Shown here piece after piece: positions 21,009 to 32,107 of a stretch of DNA of 64,000 nucleotides (within the stretch, counting starts at the first letter, position 1; the number at the start of each line of letters is the position of its first letter). A model generated the notes under the pieces. It did not search any database and was not told the origin of the DNA. It saw nothing but the letters and a program-made list of their open reading frames with translations. This stretch comes from Paramarasmius palmivorus. Lineage: Eukaryota; Basidiomycota; Agaricomycetes; Agaricales; Marasmiaceae. The stretch is from the NCBI GenBank assembly GCA_037176845.1, contig JAYKXP010000058.1, positions 279,781 through 343,780 on the forward strand, read 5' to 3'. A program made the position numbers and the translations under genes.

Positions 21009-23267
21009 ATGAGCTTCAGCAACCTTTTCTTTGTCTCTGTCCTCCTTGCCGTGCTGTGCACGTCAACCGTGGAAGCTGCTCCGTCACCGGCCTGGACGAA
21101 GCATGCTACTCACCGAAAGCGTGTTGTTGGTCGTGGTTTAAACTTTGAGACCTATCAACCACGGTCTCAATTCAAGGTATGTTGATCAACCCATACCGTT
21201 TCGATGGTAACTAAAAATATCGTTTTCAGACCTATGGCGTCGGTACCGAGATGGCCCAAGCCCAATCTTTCGCAGAGCAGAAGGGATTATCGAGCAACAC
21301 TCTTGGTTGGATCCAGAATCAGTTACAGTTGGATGAGGGGAGCGTGGCATGGCAGTCGGGATGGTCAATGAACAATATCTCTTGCGGTTACGTGAATCAG
21401 GTCCACGTACGTTGGCAGATCCTATATGACCATGTCGTTTTCTCATTGACCTGGAATTCCTATAGGACGGCGTTCCTTTTGCCAATGCTGTCGGAAATGT
21501 CATGTTCAAGGGTAACAATGCGGTAGCGTTTGGAAACTCTTTTGTGGATACTAGTGCGTAATCCTCATAATTGTTCGGCTCAGCTTTTCATTGTTTGTAC
21601 AGCAAAAGCCAAGATCGCATCCTCCACACCAACCGTCTCGTCCGAAGATGCTATTGCAACTGCAGAGGAACTCTTGGAAGGTACCCACAATGGCGCTGCA
21701 CCCGCACTGCAATACTTGGCACGACCTGATGGTTCTGCTGCCCTCGTTCACGCTGTCCAAGTCAACAATGAGGAAGACGGCACTTTCTTCGAAGCATACG
21801 TTGATGCACACAGTGGTGATATCCTTTCCGTTAATGACTTCGTGGCACATGCTACGGTGCGTGTTTGTTGATATCACCTAAATTCCCGACTGATCAAAGT
21901 TTCATATGCAGTTCAAAGCTCTGCCGATTCAAAAGGCAGTCATCGGTGATGGTCTTGAGACCATCACAAACCCGGAAGATCTCCAGGCTTCTCCTGAAGG
22001 CTGGAACAGTGATGGCCAAACTGATACAACTGACACTACGTAAGATCTAATGTGCAAGTCGTGTTTGCACTACCTCACATTCTTTCTACAGCGGAAACAA
22101 TGTCCTTGTTTTCTCTCAGTTGGAAGAAGGAACCAGTTGTCTGCTACCGAAGGTGTTGCTGCCAACGGTGGACTCACGTTTGACTTCACCTACAATCCCA
22201 ACCAAGATCCTACCAACGCAAACAACATCAATGCTGCCCACACCAACGCCTTCTTTATTGCTAACACCTTCCACGACTTCACCTACCGATATGGTTTCAC
22301 CGAGAAGGCCTTCAACTTCCAGAACAACAACTTTGGAAACGGTGGCAGCCAGGGTGACCCTGTACTTATGTCAATCCAGGATCCTTCCGGCACTAACAAC
22401 GCCAACTTTGCCACCCCGCCCGAGTAAGTAATAACAGTTGTGTTTCGTCGCCTGTTGATTCTAATCACCGCTCGATATCAAGCGGTCAATCCGGTATTTG
22501 CCGCATGTTCATCTGGGATTTGACGAACGTACGTTGATCGTTTCTCATTGGCATGTGGAGATATTGACTTGGCAATCTGAATGTAGCCCAGACAAGATGG
22601 TGCCATGGAGAACTCGATTCCCGTTCACGAATTGACTCATGGTTTGACCAACCGTATGACCGGTGGTGGTACTGGACGATGCTTGCAGACTGTCGAGTCT
22701 GGAGGCTTGGGAGAAGGCTGGTCTGATGCTGTTGCAGAGTGGGTGATTATGTGGCTTCTTTGCTACTGGGTATTGACCTTCGTTCAGCTGGACCCAGCAG
22801 ACTAGCGCTCAGACCAAGGATTTCGTTGTCGGCCAAGGTGTTTCTGCCAGAGCTGGCGGTATCCGATCCAGGCCTTACTCTACCAACGCGCAAACCAACC
22901 CCTTGAGATACTCTGACATCGTCAACTCCGCGAAGTTCACCAGATTGGCGAAGTCTGGGCCAACATCCTTCACAATGTCTACGCCGCCCTTGTTGACGAT
23001 CTCGGTTTCAACGCAAATGCTTTGACCAACCCTGATGGAACGGAAGGCAACGTTGTCTTCATGCGCCTTTTGGTTGATGCTCTCGCTATCCAGCCTTGCA
23101 ACCCCACCACACTCGACGCTCGTGATGCTATCATTCAAGCTGATGTCAACCGATTCAACGGTGCCAACGAATGCACGCTCAGAAAGGCATTCGCCAGCCG
23201 AGGTCTCGGCCTCAACGCTTCGCCCAACTTCCAGGACGATGACACGGTCCCAGCCAACTGCCAGTAA
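21009..23267 (+). CDS. fungalysin, secreted M36 zinc metalloprotease
   Basis: The protein starts with a signal peptide (MSFSNLFFVSVLLAVLCTS) and a fungalysin propeptide (GLSSNTLGWIQ, QVHDGVPFANAVGNVMFKG, ALVHAVQV). The catalytic part contains NAFFIANTFHDFTYRYGFTE, the zinc motif HELTHG (HExxH), NRMTGGGTGRCLQ, and GLGEGWSDAVAEW with the third zinc ligand. It ends with LRKAFASRGLGLNAS and TAA at 23265-23267. It degrades extracellular protein. Introns include 21420-21466, 21553-21601, 22423-22480 and one after AVAEW at about 22745-22800. Two single-base deletions interrupt the frame, near 22133 (before QLSATEG) and near 22927-22931 (before EVHQIGEVWANILHNVYAAL); both flanks match the family. The exact status depends on whether these are real. 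Confidence 0.85.
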
Positions 23268-23774
23268 AGGAGTAAGCAGTAGAAAAGTTGCTCACCAAAT
23301 CAACCTCGTATTCTGTAACGTTTAGACTCGCCTAATGACCTTGATGGTCAAATTTACATTCATTTTTATTAGTATTGCTTGTTGTAAAATAAGGTGGAAC
23401 AAGGGTATCTGAATGCAATAAATTATTGCTTCTGCTTCACTGCCAGGCGCTCAGCGTGTCATTCTCGTGTTCAAAACTTCCAATCCCAACAGAGCTACAA
23501 GCGTCAAAGGGAACGCTTGTCGGTCACATTTGACTCGACGTTATCGAAAGGGAGTCAAAGGCGCTGACGGGGGCTGATCGCTCTTTTCGAGTCATTCCGC
23601 GCGTGCATGATCGCGTTTTTCGAGCCAAACTTTCTATCGATATAAAGGGAAGCGTTCATCAAGATTTTGTTCTCAACTTCTTTGAGGCTAAAGCCTCTCG
23701 TCTTCCTTTCTCGTTCGACAAAATTAGGACGTCATCTTGACCCATTGCTCTCATCCCTAACAAGCTTTCGAGCA
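23268..23774 (+). promoter_or_regulatory. intergenic with TATA box of TRL1
   Basis: The gap between fungalysin and TRL1 starts with an AT-rich 3' region containing AATAAA-like sequence (AATAAATTATT near 23420). Toward TRL1, TATAAAGG at 23641-23648 lies 134 bp before the ATG at 23775. The open frame that continues upstream of that ATG begins at a TTG and is probably leader. Confidence 0.45.
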
Positions 23775-26475
23775 ATGTCGACCACAAATGACAGCGCAAC
23801 AACCTTAGATACCTCTCCATCCCCAAAGGCACTTCGCCACCCGGCGACCAAGCCCGAGGACTCACTACTCATCACATCTCTTCATCATCTCTCGAATAAA
23901 TCCCCAAAACTTGTCAAATCTTCTATTTATGCCGCTCCTGCTGAGCCCGAAATCACGGTCAGGAGCTGGAAGATGAATGAATTCAAGTACTACGATATCC
24001 CCTCGCCATTCCCTACGCTGGCCAGAGGCATTTTTACCTATGAAGTGGGAGATGAGGACGCGGCCAAGGACGATAGCACAAAATATCGTATAGTCGCGAG
24101 AGGGTACGATACAAATTCTTCAACATTGGAGAAGTACCTTGGACAACGGTGCGCATTGCTTTGTCTCTTTTTTCTACTTCATGGCTGACGTTCTATGCAG
24201 TGGGACTCTCTCACAGATCACACTGCAGCTCCGTACACCTTATCCTTGAAATCAAACGGTTGCATCATATTTATTGGCGCCCTCACTCCCACCAAACTTC
24301 TCATCACTTCAAAACACTCTGTGGGCGCTGTCAAGGGCGCTGAACGATCACACGCACAGGTCGGAGAGGAATGGCTAAGAAAATATTTCGCGCAGAAGGG
24401 CAAGACAGAAGCTGAGCTGGCCCAGAGGCTTTGGAATAACAACTGGACTGCTGTGGCAGAGGTACGTTTGTGAAATGGACCTTTCATTTTGGACCTGAAT
24501 ACTGATTCTGGATTAGCTTTGTGACGATGACTTTGAAGAACACGTTTTGGCTTACCCTCCAGAACGTACTGGACTCCATCTCCACGGCCTCAACCACTGC
24601 ACAAAGGAATTCGCCACTCTCCCTCATTCCGTTGTCGACGAGTTTGCTGAGGAGTGGGGATTCATTCGTACAAAATCCATCACACTGAACTCGATCAAAG
24701 AAGTACAGGATTTCACTACTCAAGTCGCCGAAACTCAACATTGGGAAGGTGAAGCGGTGGAAGGTTTTGTTGTTCGAACGCACGTCACGGAGCCACCGGA
24801 TAGCCAGGGAACGAGCAAGAACAACTCGGCATCTCCATACGCTCCTGGTTCCTCATTCTTTTTCAAAGTGAAATTTGACGAACCGTACATGATGTACCGC
24901 GACTGGCGTGAGGTGACCAAGTCGTTGTTATCTCAGAAGGGCGGAGAACTTTCAGAAAAGGCACTTCCGAGAAACAAGATGAAGCGTCCGGAGACCCAGC
25001 TATACGCCCGTTGGGTGATCAACGAGATTAAAAGGGATAGGCAACAGTTTGATAGCTATACCAAGGGAAAGGGTATCATCGCAACCCGAGAACGGTTCTT
25101 GAAATGGATGGCGACAGAGAAAGGCCAGGGAGACCTCGCTGGGGTTAAGGAAGGGGACGACACTGCGTCAAATGATCTCTCGAAGCCTAAAGAATTTGGA
25201 AAAACCATCATCGTGCCGGTAGCCATTCCTGGCTGTGGTCAGTCGCAATTTGTTCATCACGTTGAGTTCAGACCCCTGATTTCATTTGTAGGTAAAACGA
25301 CGGTTGCCATCGCTCTGTCGCACATCTTTGGATTTGGTCACACACAGAGCGATGATGTGCAAGCCAAGAAGGCAGCTCCCGTGTTCCTCAAGAACGTTAC
25401 TCAGTTGCTCAAGACTTATGACGTGGTGATTGCGGATAAGTACGTCCTCCAATGAACGCTCAGACTTACAGTTTATTGATAGCAATCTAGGAATAATCAC
25501 TTGAAGCAACACCGCACTCAACTACGAGACATTGCGAGGACCATGTTCCCTCCCGCTCGGTTGCTTGCTCTCCACTGGGGCCTTGACAAGCCTCAATCCA
25601 CCATTCATCGGGTCTGCGGCGATCGTGTGCTTCACCGTGGAGACAATCATCAAACTCTCCGCGCGGACGCTACTCCCGGGAAATCACACGAGAGTGTTCT
25701 TTGGCAGTTCATCAACAACACTGAGGAGCTTACTGCCAGTGAAGTCGACGAAATCATCGATATGGACCTGGAAGAGGACATCGAGAAGGCGCTCCAGCAT
25801 GCGATCGATGGTATTTGTGCTATCCTTAATTTGGAGAAGCCTAGTCCGGAAAAGGTGCAGGAGGGTATCGACATTGCCTTGGGTTACAAAGTCAAGACGA
25901 AGACGAAGAGAGATGAGATGACCCCCAAGGAAAAGGTCAGAGACCCGAGATATTACGCACTTTTGCCTGAGGTCAAACTCAAGGAGGTCTTGGACGAGGC
26001 GCTGGGAGATTCAAAGGAGACCGCGTTTTGGGAGCATCTCAAGCAGAATGACAGGATCACAAAACGACCCCATATCACGCTTGTTCACGAGAAAAATATC
26101 CCGCAGATGGTAGAACTGTGGGAGAGATGTACTGCACTGCACCGAATGAACGTACCCCCCATATTCGAGCTCAAGCTTGGCAGTGTTGTGTGGAACGACA
26201 GGATTATGGCGATTAGTGTGGATGATGTCAAGTTTGTCAAGGAAGAAACGAATCCGGACGCTGCCCAGGGGGGTGCAGAATTCGTCAGCAAGCTGTCGGA
26301 TGAGGCAAGAGAGAGGCTCCATATTACGGTCGGGACCAAGGATGGGAGCGTGCCACCAGTCGAGGCGAAGGATCTAGTGCAAAGATGGAGAAAAGGTGAC
26401 ACGCAGGGCGTACTCTCGGTACCTTTGAAGGATGAGACAATCGTGAAGGGGCGCATCAAGGGCCTCATAGGATAA
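23775..26475 (+). CDS. TRL1: TRL1, fungal tRNA ligase (ligase-kinase-cyclic phosphodiesterase)
   Basis: All three domains of the fungal enzyme are visible. The adenylyltransferase/ligase part has LKSNGCIIFI with the nucleotidyl lysine (near 24250), EAVEGFVVRTH and SFFFKVKF...YMMYRDWREVTK. The kinase has the P-loop PGCGKTTVAIAL, split by an intron at 25238-25291. The phosphodiesterase part has HITLVHEKNIP and a second HITV (near 26320). TRL1 joins tRNA exon halves after intron removal and also joins HAC1-type mRNA. Introns at about 24149-24200, 24462-24515 and 25441-25492 are canonical. One indel is needed near 24109-24114: the family's RGYDKFFNIGEVPW is encoded but out of frame with the preceding bases. 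Because the gene is expected to be essential and single copy, an error in the sequence is the simplest explanation. Confidence 0.93.
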
Positions 26476-27009
26476 AGGAATTGCACCATTGATACCACAA
26501 GGACGCGTCAAAGTCAACTCAATTGCTTGTACCTATACCATATCTTTGTAGCCATACACCACTCGCTTTCAAGTTACCCTACTCGTCGCATATAACTTTT
26601 CTTGACCATATAATAAAGTACCCTTACCAAGTCAATGTTGAGCCTGAATTGAGATAGCGCCTTGTTTTGCACAGAGGTGAGCTCATTCACGTGCCAAGAA
26701 AACGGAACCCGCTTTTCGTCTTCGGTCATTCAAACAGGCCCAGGGCCATCGCTAGTCAACATCGTCGACTTGTCAAGACGAAGCACCGGAGACCAAGGGA
26801 GCCATTTGTTTCTTGTGCTTGGAGCGTTCCGCACCCGCATGCGCTCGAAGTCGTCATTCTTCGAATAAGTTGCGTCTTTGGGAGAAAATTGTACCGTTAC
26901 ATAAAACGCAAAAAAAACAGATGGTTCGAGCTTCATCCCCTCAAGACCCCTTCTTCGACTCCGAAAACTCACAAGTATTTCTTCCGGAACCTTGTGAACT
27001 TCTCTCATA
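26476..27009 (+). other. intergenic between TRL1 and the permease
   Basis: About 530 bp. An AATAAAGT stretch near 26609-26620 is a candidate polyadenylation signal for TRL1. A short A-rich tract (26908-26920) and a pyrimidine run precede the permease start. No supported gene. Confidence 0.45.
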
Positions 27010-29254
27010 ATGCCTTCTTCAATCTCAAGTCATTATGATTCGAAGCAAGAGTTCAACACCTCGGACCAAAACCCAGCGGCACCTCGAGTTGGAGGAAAGG
27101 TTTTCGTGGCCGAGACGAGCTCTTCTGCGGATGGAGAATCGTTCGATGCTGTCCCGCAGGAGAATAGAAGGTTGGGAACGCTTTCTGCGGTCATGCTGAT
27201 TGCGAACAGGATGATAGGAACGGTATGTACCTTCACTTTCGATTGATCATTTTGTCCTTATACAATTCAAGGGTATCTTTGCGACTCCTGCGTCGATCGT
27301 TGGCTTCTACTGGATCTATTGGACTTGCTCTCATCCTTTGGCTCATCGGTAGTATAATCGCAGCCGCTGGACTTGCGGTTTACTTGGTACGTGTTGTCAC
27401 ACGATCGTCTACCAAGCTGCATGGCTAATCGCATATCCAGGAATGGGCTACCGGCTTGCCAAGATCTGGCGGCGAGAAAAATGTACGTGACTTGTCCCTA
27501 TAGTCTGTTCTATCCCGCTCAACTTGCTCTCAGTATCTGGAATACTCGTTCCGCAAGCCTCTGTATCTCATCACTTGCATTTACGCCATTTACGCAGCGC
27601 TCCTTGGATGGCCATCTGGAAACTCAGTCTAGTGAGTTCCTCCATCCTCCCTTGTCGAATCCGCAACTAAGGTCGTACTCAGTACTGGGAAATGCTACTC
27701 AATGCTGCTAATGTTGAGGTTGACCAATGGAATCAACGAGGCATAGGTATAGCTGTAGTCACCTTTGCACTCATTCTACACGGCGTTGCACCGAAATTCG
27801 GGATCTACTTGCAAAACGCACTGGGTTTCTTCAAGGTAATCTTTTTCCTGTGGATCAGCATGTGTACTGACTCAAATTACCAGATTGTTGTATTGGTGTT
27901 CATTATATGCACGGGTTTTGCCGCATTGGCTGGTGTAAGCAGCGCTGTTGGCTGAGGTAGTGTGAAGCTCACATTTGCTTTGACAGCGCGTCCCAGGCGG
28001 GTCTCCTCACAACTTCCGGAACTCCTTCGAAGGAACAAACACCGACGCGAATTCCTTCGTTCAGGCTCTATACAACGTCATCTGGTCGTATATTGGTAAT
28101 TTCATCGTTATGTGTTTTTAGTACGACAGCTAACACAAGGCCAGGATACTCGAATGCCTTCTACGCAATGTCCGAAATTCGCAACCCGATTCCCGACGGT
28201 CAAGCGCGCCGCTCCGCTTGCCATGATTCTGGTCGCCGTTCTCTACATGTTAACCAATATCGCATATATGGCAGCGGTCCCCAAGGTTAGTTATTCCAAG
28301 TTTCCGCGAATTCAATTGCCAATGCCTTGCACATAGGAAACCATCTTGACATCGAAGCGTCTTCTTGCTGCCGAGTTCTTTGGTCAGTCGTTCCTGTCCA
28401 TTCATAATCACTGTGTAACCTACAAATATAATTGTAGGCATCATGTTCGGAGAGCGTGCCAACCGTGCTGTTTCTGTTTTGATTGCTTTATCTGCGATCG
28501 GTAATGTCCTTGCCGTACTGTTCGGTCAAGGAAGAATCAACCAAGAACTTGGGAGAGAGGGTGTTTTGCCCTTTTCCAGATTCTGGGCATCCAATAAACC
28601 GTTCAACTCCCCCTTGGCTGGTTTGGGACTTCAATGGTTTGTTACTATCATAATCATCATCGGGGTATGTTTTTGCGCGCACGTTCTGCAAGTCATGACT
28701 ATTTAACACGTAACTTCACAGCCCCCTCCTGGCGATGCCTACAACTTCCTTCTCAGTACGTACTCTTGACGCACGCGTGGCGACCGCCGAAGCTAATTCT
28801 GAATTCGCAGACTTGATTTCATACCCACTCAACGTCTTCAATGCCCTAATCTCCATCGGTCTTGTTTTCATTTACCTTCGCAGAGACAAGTACCAATGGA
28901 GTCCCCCTGTGAAGGCCTCCCTACCGGTTGTGGTTTTCTTCTTGATCGCCAACCTCTTCTTGGTTATCGCACCCTTGGTTCCGCCATCAGCAGGTAATGA
29001 GCCATACGAAAGCCTGCCCTATTGGTTACATGTGGTTGTCGCTTTCGGTGTGCTGGCACTCGGTGCCCTCTATTGGCTCGTATGGGCGGTGATTTTACCG
29101 AGAGCAGGTGTGTCTATCAGATGTTGCGAATGCTTACTGAAAGTGACATATTAACTCTTCATATCAGGTGGCTATCGATTACTACAGGAGCAGGAAGTAG
29201 GAAGCGATGGGATTAACAAGGAATGTCTTCAAACGCGTGCCGGTCTCTTCATGA
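27010..29254 (+). CDS. APC-superfamily amino-acid permease, MUP1-like (methionine permease type)
   Basis: A twelve-helix transporter assembled from at least ten exons. Family landmarks are LGTLSAVMLIANRMIGTGIF at helix 1, SIGLALILWLIGSIIAAAGL, YLEWATGLPRSGGEKNYLEY (diagnostic of the MUP1/LAT-type fungal permeases), FALILHGVAPKFGIYLQNAL, the loop YIGYSNAFYAMSEIRNP, KRAAPLAMILVAVLYMLTNI and GQGRINQELGREGVLPFSRF. The hydrophilic N-terminus of about 50 residues is cytosolic. It would import methionine or another neutral amino acid at the plasma membrane. At least three one-base insertions are needed to stay in frame: near 27302, near 28195 and near 29215; the last moves the stop to TGA 29252-29254 giving the family-like end VFKRVPVSS. 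The join near 27630-27680 is uncertain. Confidence 0.82.
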
Positions 29255-30140
29255 TGCATGCACTTCAATGCTTATCTACGTCATGTAACCCTTGAAAATA
29301 CTTCTTACTACTTAGTAGGCATTCTACTCATTTGGGACACTTGTTGGTATTGTAATGACCGCGTAATACAAGGCTTTTGGTTGGATTTGAATTTGAGCGC
29401 TTGTTCCTATCTTATCGGTGACAGATGGAATTGATCCGCCCGATTTTTACGAGTTTTTTTTTTGGCAGCAGACACTGCTTTCTCGTGACTCATCTACTCA
29501 CGATTGGGGCTGGGGGTCACCCCAAAAACCGCGAAAAAAAAAGGGCCCCCGCCCCCCCACCCCCAACGACACACGAGGCCTACACCACCAATGGCTGAAA
29601 CTGGAGTCAGATGTATATGCTAAATAATTGTAAATTTAGTTTGTGCGCGCCGCCACGCCCCGGACCGCGGCTGGACCCGCCATGGGCGGAAACCCACGCC
29701 TTCTTTATCAACCTTTAGATCAGATACATCAGCAAAAAGCACAACATATCTCGAGTCTGTATATGTGCAATCCAATATCAATATCAAACCAAATATCCTC
29801 ACGTATAAGCAAACTCTAAAACCGGCGGGGTCCCTACAAGAAAAGCGCGGGCGGTGGGATAAAGGGATAAAGCTCTAAAAGAACCGTCGTAGACGCGGAA
29901 TACCGACAGTGTCTCAGCTCGCTGTCTCGTGGTGAGAGAGAACTCTCTGTTTGGAAAACGCCGAATGCCGTCGTCGCTGGCTTTCGCACAGCGCTCTCTG
30001 ACAGCCATGACATAGACTGGTTTGCGCTGTCTTTAGAATTTTCTGCTCATAGACCCATAGACATATAGACTCCTAGAGGATACCCCCTCACGAAACTCAT
30101 AGAACTCAAGACTCGAAATAGACATAATCTAGAAGGAATA
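29255..30140. other. intergenic with a low-complexity G/C-run patch
   Basis: About 890 bp with no supported gene. Between 29453 and 29570 there are runs of T, A, G and C (for example GGGGGTCACCCC and A9GGGCCCCCGCCCCCCC), unlike the surroundings; the patch could be a small degraded repeat. The right end, nearest the methyltransferase start, is AT-richer. Confidence 0.4.
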
Positions 30141-31441
30141 ATGCCAGGAATCATACCAGCACCCTCGTCTAGTCTACCACCTCTTACCCCGTCTTTCGAC
30201 ATTTTCATCCACACAAGTTTCTTGTGCACTCGACCGTCTTCGTGCGCTATACTGGCCTCCAGTACCCTCGGCGGCAGCTCTTCCACCGAAGATTGTCGTT
30301 CCCACTCGGAAACATCTTCAGGTCATTCATGATGACTCGGTACCCGACTCTGGATATGCCTCAGCAGAAGAGGACAACGATGAGGATGTTGCCAGCGTCG
30401 GACAGGAGGCAACTCTGGATGATCCGGAGGAAGCGGAAGCGACAGAATTGCTTCGTGCCGATACATTCGAACGTGCGTTTGCTATCAAGTGGGTGACTGG
30501 ATTCGTCGCACGTTCGGATGTCTGGATAGATGCGGGTGAGGGATTAGAAGGTGAAATGAGGGCGGAGGTTGTCGAGAAAGCTACATCTATACTTTCAGCG
30601 TTTACCGGTGACGAGGGGGATACCCAATGCGCCGTCACGCGTTCATTCTCGTTCCCCCTACAAAGAGTGGATCAGCTATCAACGTCGAGTTGAATGATGC
30701 ACCACTGTCGAACGAGGATCACACGTCGGTCGGTCTTCAAAGCTGGGCCAGCTCCATCGTCCTTGCAGAGAAGATGTGCGCCGACCCTGCTACTTTCTCA
30801 CTGGATGGTGTGAAGCCACTGAGAGTCCTGGAGCTTGGTGCAGGGACGGGTCTGCTTAGTATCACGGCAGCGAAAATACTCCGACACCAAAAATCGGAAG
30901 GATCTCGACAAGATGTAGTCTTCGCGACAGACTATCATCCCGCAGTGCTAGAGAATCTATCCGCGAATGTTGCTACCAACTTTCCCCGAGCTCCTCCCCC
31001 AGTCTCTGTCACGCGTTTAGACTGGGAAAACCCCGACTTCGATCGATTTTTCGGGGCAACCTTTCGACGTAATCCTTGCAGCGGATGTCATATATCACCC
31101 ACAACACGCGCAGTGGATCAAGGCGTGTGCGTTGAGAATCTGTTGGTCCCGCCGTCTTGGTTCTCGTGCCGCCTACGAGTCTACTGTCGGTTCGTTCTGG
31201 CTTATCATGCCATTGCGGACTACGGGCCGGCACGAAAATATGGACTGCACGGTAGAGAGAACTTTTCCCCGCGCATGTATGTCGAAAGATAGCCGCGGAA
31301 GGAAACCAATCTTGGGTACTTGCAATCGTGGACATGGAAAGGTACCAAAAACAGGGCGGGGTTGGGCGCGCCGACGAAGGAGGTTATAAGATGTTCAAAA
31401 TTAGTTGGGTACCGAGCTGTTTGGTTGCACAGACTTGTTAA
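30141..31441 (+). CDS. METTL21/Methyltransf_16-type protein lysine methyltransferase
   Basis: A seven-beta-strand methyltransferase. The core has LRVLELGAGTGLLSITAAKI (SAM motif I), VVFATDYHPAVLENLSANV, VSVTRLDWENP, and PFDVILAADVIYHPQHAQWI, the equivalent of the family's D-x-x-Y post motif. The end reads IAAEGNQSWVLAIVDMERYQ and GRADEGGYKMFKISW, stop TAA 31439-31441. Such enzymes methylate lysines of translation factors or chaperones; the substrate here cannot be told. The gene seems to lack introns, yet the frame changes at about 30192-30197, 30615-30628, 31053-31056 (GGGG, one too many), 31140-31160 and 31258. This is the highest indel density of any gene in the window, so it may be a pseudogene, or the sequence is poor here. 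Confidence 0.7.
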
Positions 31442-32009
31442 TGTACTGTAATAGGTCGATCTCACTAGTGTCTTTCCCTTTCCCCACGCGAATATACGGG
31501 ACAATGGTTATTCCTCTGCTCTGGCAGCGAAAGTCAGTCACGTGGTTGAGCTTTTTTCTTCGAAAAGAAATGTGACCAGCAAATTACGTGAAAGCCTTCT
31601 TACCTTCTGTGCATTGTCATTGTACAGTGCAAATTCTGCTGGGCTCTCTTCACTGTGGCTTTAAGTTCGCCCTGACGGTGGGTCCTATCACACATTTACA
31701 GCAAGACACGGCGGGTAACACAGCTGGAATGGAAGCAAAGCAGAGGCTGTACCCACAATCATCACTGCTTTGTATGGACCTACGGTGTTGAAACGCCTTG
31801 GAACTATCGGGACATCAAGATATTCTCTGCCAATTCGGTTTGCTCGGTTTCCATGTTTTTGGGCTCTTGTTAATTGCCTCACAGGCTCTGCGTTGGTGCC
31901 TTGGGAAATTTGCCTCTAGGCGAGCGCTGTGCTAGCCCACTTTCCGAGATGACCGTCACCTGAGCCAATATTGCGGAAATCGAACATCAGAGGACTCCTC
32001 GAGTTATCG
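31442..32009 (+). other. intergenic upstream of the cupredoxin gene
   Basis: About 570 bp without a convincing coding region; small frames in both directions have no domain. It holds the 3' region of the methyltransferase gene and upstream regulatory DNA for the secreted cupredoxin gene. Confidence 0.45.
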
Positions 32010-32107
32010 TATAAAATCCTCGTCATTCGAATCAGTTCCGCATCCTCTTCACTTTTCGTTTTCTTTTTCTTCCACTTCTTCACGACTTTAAATCACCTTT
32101 TCTTCTC
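32010..32107 (+). promoter_or_regulatory. TATA box and CT-rich tract of the cupredoxin gene
   Basis: TATAAAAT at 32010-32017 lies 98 bp before the ATG at 32108 and is followed by a pyrimidine-rich run (about 32040-32106). Layout is nearly the same as at the fungalysin promoter, fitting the other secreted protein of this window. Confidence 0.6.

Noticed and set aside
21009..23267. Calling fungalysin a pseudogene
   Set aside because: Only two single-base gaps break an otherwise complete gene with signal peptide and zinc motif; the same class of error occurs in essential genes here.
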